DNA from: Kitagawia praeruptora
Lineage: Eukaryota; Streptophyta; Magnoliopsida; Apiales; Apiaceae
Reading direction: 5' to 3'
Assembly: GCA_037693485.1 (NCBI GenBank)
Contig: CM075345.1
Location: 90,168,001 to 90,232,000 of the forward strand
DNA length: 64,000 bases
Shown: positions 44,801-55,040 of the stretch, piece by piece
Numbering within the stretch: position 1 is the stretch's first letter
Layout of the letters: each line of letters opens with the position of its first letter
Position numbers and translations under genes: made by a program
The notes under the pieces: generated by a model
The model's input: the letters and a program-made list of their open reading frames with translations, nothing else
Database searches by the model: none
Told to the model about the DNA's origin: nothing

Positions 44801-46922
44801 CATGTCATTTTCATGCAAAACCCAAAATACACATGGTATGAATGTATATAACACGAACGATTTTCCAGATCTACGTAAACTCTTTCTTTTAATATATGTC
44901 GATCAAATATACTCATTGTTAAATAAAAATTAATTTCATGTTTTTGAACTCGACAATTAAATTACAAGGACAAATATATAATAATGTGATTATTTGTTTA
45001 TATATTACACATTTGATTTTAGTTTCATGTACAGTTTTCTATTTTAACATGTTAATCAAATAGAAAAAAGATAGGTGATACTCATTTTCATATATTTTAT
45101 TTTACGCGTTTGGATGACAACGGGTTGGGTTTGATCCGAATTTTGTAAAATTCAAACCCACATCCAAATATTTTTGGGTTTTAAAAATAAATCCAAATCC
45201 AAAATTCAATATCTAAAACCAAATTCGTCGGATTTCGGATTAGATTTGACTTTTTTGGGTATCCAAAATTAGTAATAATGTAGTCAAAATTAAAATAATT
45301 GTTACACGCAAATAATATTAAGTATATTTATACAAAAATTAAAAAGTAAAATGATTAACTTAAGTAGTCAAAATATAACATATTATACGAATTAATATAC
45401 TAAGTAAAATTTAAAATATGTTAAAAAAATAATTCTTTTTATACATAGAAATGAAAAATTAATGTAAACAAAATTACATCTTGAATATATCAATAAAATT
45501 AGATATTGAGAAATATAAGTTCTAATTACTAAATTAGTATTGACTATTTCTAATGAAATATTTGAAAAAAAATAAACAAAATAATATGTCTTACATCTAA
45601 AATATTACATGAAATAATTTCAAATTAATGTATTATATTACATATGTATAGGATTTCGATAGTGTATATTGGCTTTCAGATTTTGGATAGGCTATCGGTT
45701 CAATACAACTTAAATCCAAATGCAAATCGAAACTATTTCGATTTTAAAATTTATATCCAAACCTGAATCCAAAAATTCGGGTTTGGGTTCGAATGGGGTA
45801 CCATCATATCGAATTAGTTTCCCTTCCTTATTAATGCGTAAAAGAAAACTAATATTTAATATACCATATTTTGATAGAAAAGAATAAAAAAAATCAACAT
45901 ACAAATTTCCAAACTAAATATGCACATTTAAAGTTGTCATTAAAAACAAACTGACCATAAACTCTAACAGATATATCTTACTCAAATAACGGGATGTATT
46001 GGATTTGTTTGGTTAATTGATAATGTTTATTTTGCTATAGTACTAAATCAAATAACTAATAAAATAATATAAAATTTGTAAAAATGATATGGAACAAACA
46101 CATAGGAAATTTAAAATATGGATAAAAAACTTATGAACTTGGTTGAAATATTCTAAAAAATGAGAGAAATCAAATGTAAAATAAAATTAAGAAAAAACAA
46201 TAAAGAGAGGTTTGGAATGTTTGAGCTGGGATGTGAATGGTATGATAATTGTTTGATAATATTGATATTAATGCAATTGGTATAAATTGACGATAATTTA
46301 TACTTAAATTTTAATGAAATTGTCTTCTTTTTTTATAAATACTGAATAATATTATGTTTATATTAATTAATTAATAAATTTTATCATTCGGTGCGTAGCA
46401 CGGGTAGAACACTAACCAATCAAAATATGATAACTAACTTTTTGAGATTTTTTTAGGGACCTCTAGATTTACTCCAGAAAATTGCTCATTTCCTATTTTA
46501 TTTTCATTTATAGAATTAAAAATATGTATTTGATTTTTTTTCTATTAGTACTAATTAAGTTTTTACTGTTTTCAACGCCTGATTCTCAAACATGATTATA
46601 TTGAACCGAACTTTCCGTAAAAATAGCATAAAATGTCGTTAAATTACTTGGGGAAAAAACAAAAAGGAATAAGAAAATTGATATGTATCTCAGGTAAATT
46701 TTATCATATATCAAATGAATGTGTTTTGATATTAATCTTTTTTTATATAAAAAAATTTTCAGTTTTTTTTAACACGCATCCTTACAATTATACATAATTT
46801 GAGAAAAGTTACTTAGAGATGCATATTGGGTTCTCTACACTCAAAACAAAATATAACAAAATAATTTATTTTTTAATACACTATATATTTTTGTAACTAT
46901 TTTAAAATTTTAAAATTGTGTT
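41834..46922. other. AT-rich non-coding block, probably Helitron-derived
   Basis: About 5 kb of very AT-rich DNA without coding signal. It contains direct repeats: 42150-42258 against 42259-42367 (109-bp period), about 42449-42706 against 42707-42910 (258-bp period), and about 43975-44210 (roughly 115-125-bp units with GACTCTCAATAAAGAG). A Stowaway-like end GACAGAGGGAGTA lies near 41968. A diverged Helitron-type hairpin (GTGCGTAGCACGGG, ending CTAA) occurs at 46389-46414. 45120-45800 has paired GGGTTTGGATT-type motifs. The 5' end of any Helitron was not found. Confidence 0.5.
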
Positions 46923-46951
46923 TTCGGTGCGTAGCACGGGTAAAATGCTAG
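46923..46951 (+). mobile_element. Helitron 3' terminus
   Basis: CGGTGCGTAGCACGGG hairpin followed by TAAAATG and CTAG (46948-46951) then T: the common plant Helitron 3' end. It probably closes the AT-rich block to the left; the diverged twin at 46389-46414 may be an older bypassed terminator. Confidence 0.8.
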
Positions 46952-46966
46952 TATATATATATATAT

Positions 46967-47350
46967 AGGGTTGGACTCCATAGCAAACAACTTATATAAC
47001 AAACAACAAAGAACACCTCATATCTAATAGATCCATTGCCCCTGGCGGGGCCACCCAATACAAAAAGTTCTTATTTTTTTAGGCTCTATCCATCCAGCAA
47101 AAAAAAAAAATTTGAAAATTTACTGTTCATTGATGACGTCATGATGACGTCATCAGTGACGTCATCGATGAACAGTAAATTTTCTATAAAAAATTTTTTT
47201 TGTTTTTTTTTGCTGGATGGATAGAGCCTAAAAAAATAAGAACTTTTTGTATTGGGTGCCCCTGGCGGGGCCAATGGATCTATTGGAATAAATGATTTTA
47301 TAGTGTTCTTTATTGTTTGTTATATAAGAGTGTTCTATATGTAACAAAGG

Positions 47351-47353
<3 letters not shown>
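46967..47353. mobile_element. foldback MITE 2
   Basis: A 387-bp almost fully self-complementary element in TA-rich flanks. The outer arms pair (AACTTATATAACAAACAA against TTGTTTGTTATATAAG) and the inner arms pair over about 70 bp (47033-47108 against 47205-47275, including CCCCTGGCGGGGCCA). At the apex lie three TGACGTCA octamers (47134, 47145, 47157). Inner-arm motifs GGCTCTATCCA and TTTTTGTATTGGG are shared with foldback MITE 1. Confidence 0.9.

Positions 47354-47420
<67 letters not shown>
47354..47420. repeat. (TA)n(TG)n compound microsatellite
   Basis: About 50 bp of TA followed by about nine TG units, directly next to the foldback MITE. Confidence 0.97.
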
Positions 47421-47475
47421 CCCTTCCATACCCACCGTTGATTGAAAAAAGGCCCACAACCACCAACTCGTACAC

Positions 47476-47548
47476 TGCCGCAAGTGTTCATTGCGGCAAG
47501 AAAAATTAAAAAAAAAAAAGAAGGGTGCCGCAATGAACACTTGCGGCA
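47476..47548. repeat. paired hairpins with reversed loops
   Basis: TGCCGCAA-(7 nt)-TTGCGGCA occurs at 47476-47498 with loop GTGTTCA and at 47526-47548 with loop TGAACAC, the reverse complement. The two are therefore exact inverted copies and each is also a hairpin on its own. Confidence 0.85.
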
Positions 47549-47571
47549 GGAAAACTTAAAAAAAAATTATT

Positions 47572-47637
47572 TTATGTTGAGTCGATCTCAGGTCCTTCAC
47601 CAGAGATAACACCAACATAACCACTACACCAAACAAA
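47572..47637 (-). repeat. tRNA-like (SINE-type) fragment
   Basis: On the minus strand GGTGTAGTGGTTATG (47630-47616) resembles an A box with its flank, and GAGATCGACTC (47590-47580) resembles a degenerate B box at tRNA-like spacing. Weaker than the 23070-23142 case; not a functional tRNA. Confidence 0.35.
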
Positions 47638-47699
47638 CATATTTGTAATTTACTACAAAACAAAACAGTAGTAAATTTATTTTACGTTTTTATACTTTT

Positions 47700-47918
47700 A
47701 TTTTTATTATTTATTAAAATTAAAAAAATTGGTAAATTAATACATTATAAAATATAAAAATGTTTATAAAATTTGAATTATTACATAAAATTTTAAATAA
47801 ATTATTATAGTTTATATTTAATAAAAGTAATAAAAAATAATAAATTAATAAAAGCCGTTAATTTGAAATATAGAAATAAGTAAAAATATGAAATTACATT
47901 TTCACCCTCCAAGCTGCT
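47700..47918. other. AT-rich intergenic, nothing recognised
   Basis: Low-complexity A/T sequence between the hairpin pair and the 62-bp hairpin array. Confidence 0.5.
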
Positions 47919-48104
47919 GCCGCAACGATACATAGCGGATGCATGAAAATCTGAAATTACTTGTTTACCCTTAAATCATTGCCGCAATGATACAATGCGG
48001 ATCCATAAAAATATGGAATTACTTTTTTACCCTTAAATCATAGCCGCAATGATACAATGCGGATACGAGAAATACGCAACCACCCATTGCGGTTGTCGCG
48101 ACCC
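47919..48104. repeat. 62-bp tandem array carrying GCCGCAATGATACAATGCGG hairpins
   Basis: Three units at 62-bp spacing (hairpins starting 47919, 47981, 48043) built on CCGCA...TGCGG with a constant spacer (TTACCCTTAAATCAT). A further unit follows the duplication junction at about 50024. The stem sequence is that of the hairpin pair at 47476-47548. Confidence 0.8.
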
Positions 48105-48173
48105 GAACTAACCCTAATTAAACACAGAGCTCAGGCGATTTCAGGCCCGGGCGATTTACACACAGAGCTGCGA

Positions 48174-49986
48174 ATGTCAGGCGATCTTCCTCCTCAAGGT
48201 ATCTTCTAATTGACACTTACACACACACGCACGTAGTTATACATACACACACGCACTACTATATACATTGCTACTAACGATTATATGTACATGGTTTGAT
48301 TCGTTTTTAACTGTGGGTGGTGTTTATTTGCTTCATTTTAGTTAAAATCATGAATTAAATCGAATTATTAGGGTTCATAGTTCGAATTTTACCCATTTTT
48401 GGTTTGAATTAGTTTGAAATTATGGCTTTTACCCTCAATTGAGTTGAAATTAGGGTTTCTCATCTTTAATTAGGTTGAATTAGCTCGAAATGCCCAATTT
48501 AGAATTAGGTATCGAATTATTATTCGAATTTTTATTAAAACTATGAATTAATTCGAATTATTAGGGTTTATAATTATGAAATTATAATTATAATTTTTTT
48601 TATGAGTTGTGGAAATTTTAATTCGAATTTTTGAATTATTAATTTGAATTTTTGAGTTTAAAATTCGAATTTATGAATTAATATGATTTATTAATTCAAA
48701 TTTTGATTAATTAACATATTAGTACTGCATTTTATTTGATAAATGATATTCATTGTTAATTTATTCTTGTTTTAAATATGTCTTAATGGAATGATAATTT
48801 TAGCCAATTTTGGTACATGTTTATGAAATGTGCCTTATTTCTTTGATCTTGCACATTGCAGATGCTATGGATATGCAGTGCGGGCCTCTCGATAGGTCCC
48901 TCTTGACCATGCAGGATGATCATATTAGCAGTCACATATGGCAGGGGGTGAGCGGGAGAGGTTGGATGTCCGCTAGTTGACAGCCAATCTCGACGATTGG
49001 GTATTTGATGACACCCAGGTTAGTTTGCTGTCAGACTGGGGTTTCCGAGCGTTTACTAACCCACGCTCGATTCCCCAGAACGACATCCGATTGATCACGG
49101 CGTTGGTGGAGAGGTTTAGGCTAGAGACCAACACCTTTCATTTCCCATTTGGTGAGATCACCATCATTCTAGAGGATGTTTACATGATATTGGGATTGCC
49201 TGTTCGTGGTCGTACTGTTACTCATACGGAGCTTTCCGCACCGCTTCCATATTGGCTAAGACGGTGGCATGATTTGAGGTTGACTGAGACCGAACGCAAA
49301 GATATGTATAAAAAAGGTTTGAATTTTAGTCCATAAATTCTAATTTCTTGCATTTTAGTCCTTAACATGTTTAATTCTTGCGTGTTATACATTAATTTTT
49401 AATTTCTTTGCAATTTAGGAAGATAATTATCTAATTATTGCATTTTAGTCCATAAATTCTAATTTCTTGCATTTTAGTCCTTAATTTGTTTAATTCTTGC
49501 ATGTTATACATTAAATTATCATTTCTTTGCAATTTTGGAAGATAATTATCTAGTTATTGCATTTTAGTCCATAAATTCTAATTTCTTGCATTTTAGTCCT
49601 TAATTTGTTTAATTCTTGCATGTTATACATTAAATTATCATTTCTTTGCAATTTAGGAAGATAATTATCTACTTATTGCATTTTAGCCCATAAATTCCAA
49701 TTTCTTGCATTTTAGTCCTTAATTTGTTTAATTCTTGCATGTTATACCTTAAATTTTCATTTCTTTGCAATTTAGGAAGATAATTATCTAGTTATTGCAT
49801 TTTAGCCCATAAATTCTAATTTCTTGCATTTTAATCCTTTATTTGTTTAATTCTTGCATGTTATACCTTAAATTTTTATTTCTTTGCAATTTAGGTGGGG
49901 TGAAGCTTCATAGGTTGAGGGAAATGTATAAAAAGAAACCGGAGAAGCCTTCTCCCGAGTTTATCGAGCATGATAACCTTGTGTAC
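48174..49986 (+). pseudogene. plant mobile domain (PMD) gene, truncated copy
   Basis: 5' part of a PMD (MAIN/MAIL-type, formerly aminotransferase-like) gene. Exon 1 48174-48198 (MSGDLPPQ), exon 2 48862-49316, exon 3 from 49895. PMD signatures in exon 2 are LLSDWGFRAF, LITALVERFR, TFHFPFGEITIILEDVYMIL and GLPVRGR. Two lesions precede the domain: a frame change at the GGGGG run near 48948 and an in-frame TAG at 48974-48976; both also occur in copy 2, so decay predates the duplication. Exon 3 breaks off at the junction. PMD proteins occur as host silencing factors and as passengers of transposons; this looks like the latter or a dead relative. Confidence 0.75.
49317..49894 (+). repeat. intron of 119-bp units carrying splice-acceptor copies
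   Basis: Intron 2 of the PMD gene consists of five tandem 119-bp units. Each ends in TTTCTTTGCAATTTAG|G, the same sequence as the true acceptor at 49893-49894; AG occurs at 49418, 49656, 49775 and 49894, and is mutated in the unit ending near 49537. The units also contain TTCTTGCATTTTAG, another acceptor-like string. The same array is repeated at 51298-51875. Confidence 0.88.
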
Positions 49987-49987
49987 A

Positions 49988-51968
49988 AAAAATATGGAAT
50001 TACTTTTTTACCCTTAAATCATAGCCGCAATGATACAATGCGGATACGAGAAATACACAACCACCCATTGCGGTTGCCGCGACCCGAACTAACCCTAATT
50101 AAACACAGAGCTCAGGCGATTTCAGGCCCGGGCGATTTACACACAGAGCTGCGAATGTCAGGCGATCTTCCTCCTCAAGGTATCTTCTAATTGACACTTA
50201 CACACACACGCACGTAGTTATACATACACACACGCACTACTATATACATTGCTACTGACGATTATATGTACATGGTTTGATTCGTTTTTAACTGTGGGTG
50301 GTGTTTATTTGCTTCATTTTAGTTAAAATCATGAATTAAATCGAATTATTAGGGTTCATAGTTCGAATTTTACCCATTTTTGGTTTGAATTAGTTTGAAA
50401 TTATGGCTTTTACCCTCAACTGAGTTGAAATTAAGGTTTCTCATCTTTAATTAGGTTGAATTAGCTCGAAATGCCCAATTTAGAATTAGGTTTCGAATTT
50501 TTATTCGAATTTTTATTAAAACTATGAATTAATTCGAATTATTAGGGTTTATAATTATGAAATTATAATTATAATTTTTTTTATGAGTTGTGGAAATTTT
50601 AATTCGAATTTTTGAATTATTAATTTGAATTTTTGAGTTTAAAATTCGAATTTATGAATTAATATGATTTATTAATTCAAATTTTGATTAATTAACATAT
50701 TAGTACTGCATTTTATTTGATAAATGATATTCATTGTTAATTTATTCTTGTTTTAAATATGTCTTAATGGAATGATAATTTTAGCCAATTTTGGTACATG
50801 TTTATGAAATGTGCCTTATTTCTTTGATCTTGCACATTGCAGATGCTATGGATATGCAGTGCGGGCCTCTCGATAGGTCCCTCTTGACCATGCAGGATGA
50901 TCATATTAGCAGTCACATATGGCAGGGGGTGAGCGGGAGAGGTTGGATGTCCGCTAGTTGACAGCCAATCTCGACGATTGGGTATTTGATGACACCCAGG
51001 TTAGTTTGCTGTCAGACTGGGGTTTCCGAGCGTTTACTAACCCACGCTCGATTCCCCAGAACGACATCCGATTGATCACGGCGTTGGTGGAGAGGTTTAG
51101 GCCAGAGACCAACACCTTTCATTTCCCATTTGGTGAGATCACCATCATTCTAGAGGATGTTTACATGATATTGGGATTGCCTGTTCGTGGTCGTACTGTT
51201 ACTCATACGGAGCTTTCCGCACCGCTTCCATATTGGCTAAGACGGTGGCATGATTTGAGGTTGACTGAGACCGAACGCAAAGATATGTATAAAAAAGGTT
51301 TGAATTTTAGTCCATAAATTCTAATTTCTTGCATTTTAGTCCTTAACATGTTTAATTCTTGCGTGTTATACATTAATTTTTAATTTCTTTGCAATTTAGG
51401 AAGATAATTATCTAATTATTGCATTTTAGTCCATAAATTCTAATTTCTTGCATTTTAGTCCTTAATTTGTTTAATTCTTGCATGTTATACATTAAATTAT
51501 CATTTCTTTGCAATTTTGGAAGATAATTATCTAGTTATTGCATTTTAGTCCATAAATTCTAATTTCTTGCATTTTAGTCCTTAATTTGTTTAATTCTTGC
51601 ATGTTATACATTAAATTATCATTTCTTTGCAATTTAGGAAGATAATTATCTACTTATTGCATTTTAGCCCATAAATTCCAATTTCTTGCATTTTAGTCCT
51701 TAATTTGTTTAATTCTTGCATGTTATACCTTAAATTTTCATTTCTTTGCAATTTAGGAAGATAATTATCTAGTTATTGCATTTTAGCCCATAAATTCTAA
51801 TTTCTTGCATTTTAATCCTTTATTTGTTTAATTCTTGCATGTTATACCTTAAATTTTTATTTCTTTGCAATTTAGGTGGGGTGAAGCTTCATAGGTTGAG
51901 GGAAATGTATAAAAAGAAACCGGAGAAGCCTTCTCCCGAGTTTATCGAGCATGATAACCTTGTGTACA
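49988..51968 (+). repeat. 1,981-bp tandem duplication, copy 2
   Basis: Second copy of the unit at 48007-49987; here exon 3 continues into the rest of the PMD gene, so this is the ancestral-like arrangement. Confidence 0.93.
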
Positions 51969-53236
51969 CCCGGGCTTATCTTTTTTACATCATTGGGGGT
52001 GTGTTGTTTCCTTCATCGAATAGAGACACCGTGCATCCTAGGTACTTCTTGACTTCATTTCTCTCTCTAGTCCTTGCAATTTATGCTTAAATTTATCTTA
52101 TTCTTGCATTTTATGCCTTAAATTTCACATTTCTTGCATGTTCATCCATAATTTCTCCAATTATTGAATTCTTACCTTAATTTGCATTTCCTGAATTTTT
52201 GCAGGAAAATTTGCCTGGGGCACCTCTGTTAGAACCTCGTATGGATTTTGTTTGGCCGAGGGCATTGGCTTGGGCTGAGCCGGTAGATGAGAGGAGGGTT
52301 AACCCCCACCACCATACAGGTCTTTATCGGGGGGACTTTGACAGCTTTCAGCTTGGTTGGCTGACATGGCAGCCTTATCAGAGATTTTATGACATTCAGG
52401 ATGTTTTTGTGGATTATAATATCGATTTGATGGATGCTCACTATATGGCTCTCGATCGTGTCCCTCTCATTTCTTTTGATATCGTTGAGTATGTCATGCC
52501 AGATAGAGTCTTGAGACAGTTTGGTATTCTACAGCATATCCCACAGGCCCCGGTTGCCATGACTTCACTGCGGACGGAGAGAGCATCTCGTTGGGTGCGG
52601 GACAATCATGCAGTGACCTTGGCAGATTACGTTGAGGAGTGGCATGCTTTTAATGATGGCATGATACCTATTGTCGAGGAGGGTAATTACATATCTATAG
52701 AGGAGTACATGTATTGGTACAGGCGCGTCAGTAAGATAAGGATCGCTCCATTTGTGGCTGAGCATCGTGCTAAGATTGTGCCTCGTGACTGGTATCCCCA
52801 GCAGGACACGGCTGATGCGGTATGCATTTTATACCGTTATTTTTCTAATTCTTGCATTTTAGACCTTTATTTCTCCAATTCATGCATTTTAGACATTTAT
52901 TTCTATAATTCTGCATTTTAGACCTTTATTTATATACTTTTGCACTTTAGACCTTTATTTATCTAATTCCTGCATCTAAATACTTCAATGCAGCTGGATA
53001 GTGGAATGAGGACATTACATACCATTTACGAGCGTGATCCCCCCGAGTGGTTCTTTGATATCATCACTGAGTTTTTGGCTCGTTATGATCGGATCAACAC
53101 CGAGTGGAGGGGTGTTGGATTTATCAGACCTAGTTTTGATAGACCCTCTCATGCACATGATATGGATATTGATCCCAACGGTCCTTCATCTTCGCAGCAG
53201 CCTCCACTAGCCGTCTCTCAGAAACGTTTGCGTGAG
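50155..53236 (+). pseudogene. plant mobile domain (PMD) gene, longer copy
   Basis: Exon 1 50155-50179, exon 2 50843-51297, exon 3 51876-52041, exon 4 52205-52819, exon 5 52994-53236. Exons 2-5 read the PMD domain (GEITIILEDVYMILGLPVRG; AYLFYIIGGVLFPSSNRDTV; WPRALAWAEP; RQFGILQHIPQAP; FVAEHRAKIVPRDWYP). The frame change and TAG before the domain are the same as in copy 1. The exon 3 and exon 4 phases do not match, and the stretch that normally follows (a WGSA/LAYLY-type block) is missing, so an exon has probably been lost. Exons 4 and 5 join in phase. The product, if any, would be a nuclear PMD protein; I regard the locus as decayed. Confidence 0.7.
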
Positions 53237-53314
53237 GTAGTAATCTTTTGATACTTGTTATCTTTGAATGTAGTGGATTGAATATATGTATGATTGTTGT
53301 ATATTTTATTATAG

Positions 53315-53882
53315 GTTGAGACTGTTGATTCTCATGCTTCACTTACGCACAATGCCACACCTCATGTCTTTTATAAACGTCCTCGTCAGGTAGTAATCCT
53401 TAATGCTAGGTTTAATTCGAGTCACTTAGGAGGAATTATATATATAACTATATGATCGGTTCGTTGACATATAATTGCAGGTTGAGACTACAGATGCTCT
53501 TGCTACACAGCCTACCCTGGTATCTGTCCCGCCTATAGTCCAAGTTGAGGTATCAATCCTTAACGCTTGGTTTAATGCAAGAATTATAGAAATTAATAAG
53601 GGTATAAAATGCATGATCGGTGTATCTTGTAGGTTGAGGCTACAGCAGCTGCTCCTCCTGTTACACAGACAACCCCGGTATCTAGCCCTCCTCCTTCACA
53701 GTCTACGCCGGTATCTATCCCCCTCATGCTCATATTAATCTCTCCTTACTATAATTTCCTTCTTATATACCAACTTTTTATATGTTCTTCATGTTTTTAT
53801 CTCATTGTGGTTGCAGGTTAGCACTATTCCTGCTATGACAGAGCCTACCCCGGCATCTATCCCCCATCATGCTCAGATTGAG
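53315..53882 (+). pseudogene. array of phase-0 micro-exons (Val-Glu modules)
   Basis: Four small exons continue the PMD transcript: 53315-53389, 53481-53549, 53633-53710 and 53817-53882 (25, 23, 26 and 22 codons). Every one is a multiple of three, starts with GTTGAG or GTTAGC right after the acceptor AG, and ends before GTA; together they encode a Pro/Thr/Ala-rich linker (VETTDALATQP, VEATAAAPPVTQ, VSTIPAMTEP). The exon and intron pieces resemble one another, indicating tandem duplication of one exon-intron module. Confidence 0.65.
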
Positions 53883-53968
53883 GTACTAATCTCTCATATT
53901 TGTGATTTTCTTCTTATATACCATTGATAATTGTAGTTGTAATTTGACTTTTGTTATCATAATTGTAG

Positions 53969-54226
53969 GCTCCAATACCATGTGAGTTGGCAGTGGATGG
54001 CAACAAGGTTGCCTATGGCATGGCTTACCCAGATGGAGGAGAAATGAGTAGGAAAATACATGGCAAGCCAATGCCTACTGGATGTCTGAGAGTGTCAGTG
54101 GATAGTGGAATCCAACTAGAAGCCTTGATTCCAGTTCCAATACCTGGTGAGATGGAGACGGTCAAGCAAGCTGTTGGATCTCATGTCGCATGGCCCAAGG
54201 ACTGGATCATACGTCGAAATACTGAG
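53969..54226 (+). pseudogene. DUF8039-like exon
   Basis: An 86-codon phase-0 exon reading CELAVDGNKVAYGMAYP, GCLRVSVDSG, ALIPVPIPGEMETVKQAVGSHVAWP. This is the pattern of a domain (DUF8039 as I recall the name) found in plant En/Spm (CACTA)-associated proteins, and its presence downstream of PMD suggests that the gene is, or was, part of a transposon. No CACTA ends or TNP2 transposase are visible in the window. Confidence 0.6.
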
Positions 54227-54240
54227 GTTTGTACTTCTAT

Positions 54241-54458
54241 AAAAATAATATAAAGGTCTAAATGCAAAATTATAGAAATAAGGGTCTAAAATGCAAGAAA
54301 TAGAGAAATAAAGGTCTAAAATGCAAAATTATAGAAATAAGGTTATAAAATGCAAGAAATAGAGAAATAAGGGTCTAAAATGCAAGAAATAGAGAAATAA
54401 GGGTCTAAAATGCAAGAAATAGAGAAATAAAGGTCTAAAATGCAAGAAATAGACTACA
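54241..54458 (-). repeat. 30-bp minisatellite in intron
   Basis: About seven units of GGTCTAAAATGCAAGAAATAGAGAAATAA with small changes. The reverse complement (TTCTTGCATTTTAGACC) is the same motif as in the 119-bp intron units and in introns at 52085-52200 and 52845-52990, so one sequence family has spread through the introns of this gene in both orientations. Confidence 0.85.
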
Positions 54459-54547
54459 GGTTGAATATGTTCAACTTTGAATATGTTCTTCATGTTTTCA
54501 TCACATTGTGGTTGGAGGTTTGCCCTCCTCATTCACAGCTTATACAG

Positions 54548-55040
54548 GTTGAGACTACAGTTGAGACTACAGCAGCTGCTCCTCCTGTTACACAGCCGAC
54601 CTGGGATCTAGCCCTCCTCCTTCACAGTCTGTCCCCCCTGATGGTCATATTGAGGTACTAATCTCTCCTATTTGTGATTTCCTTTCTTATATACCAACTT
54701 TGAATATGTTATTCATGTTTTTATCACATTGTGGTTGCAGGTTAGCCCTCCTCCTTCACAGCCGATACAGGTTCAGACTACAGTTGCTCCTTTTCCTTCT
54801 ACACCCATGGTAACACCTTTATCAGACCGCCCCATCCCTCCTGGTGTCAACCTTGACGTAATAATCTTTAACTTTGAAATAACCTTGACGTATTGTATTT
54901 GAAATGTGTATATGATTTTTGTATCTTCATCGAATGGAAGGTTGAAACCACTACTCCTGGTTCAGAGTTTACCCCAGTGGCGGGTGGACTTGTGAAGTTT
55001 GGTAGTATCAGTGGTGTTATTCCTGATAAGTTAAGAGAAA
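54548..55040 (+). pseudogene. further micro-exons of the PMD-linked gene, truncated
   Basis: Modules continue at 54548-54653 (frame shifted inside), 54741-54857 (39 codons, phase 0) and 54941-55040, each opening GTTGAG/GTTAGC/GTTGAA. The last (VETTTPGSEFTPVAGGLVKF) is cut at 55040 by the LTR of copia element G, so the 3' end of the gene is not in the window. Confidence 0.55.

Larger units (their letters stand above)
48007..49987 (+). repeat. 1,981-bp tandem duplication, copy 1
   Basis: This unit is repeated directly at 49988-51968 with only scattered substitutions (for example 49120 T against C). The junction at 49986/49987 joins the middle of exon 3 to the upstream hairpin array, so copy 1 loses the rest of its gene. 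The near-identity implies a recent event, or an assembly duplication that should be excluded. Confidence 0.93.

Noticed and set aside
48977..49336. A stand-alone 119-codon PMD gene
   Set aside because: The frame opens at TTG, not ATG, directly after a TAG; it is an exon of a larger broken gene.
54241..54458. Regular 30-bp repeats, CRISPR-like at first sight
   Set aside because: Contiguous units without unique spacers, in a plant intron; a minisatellite.
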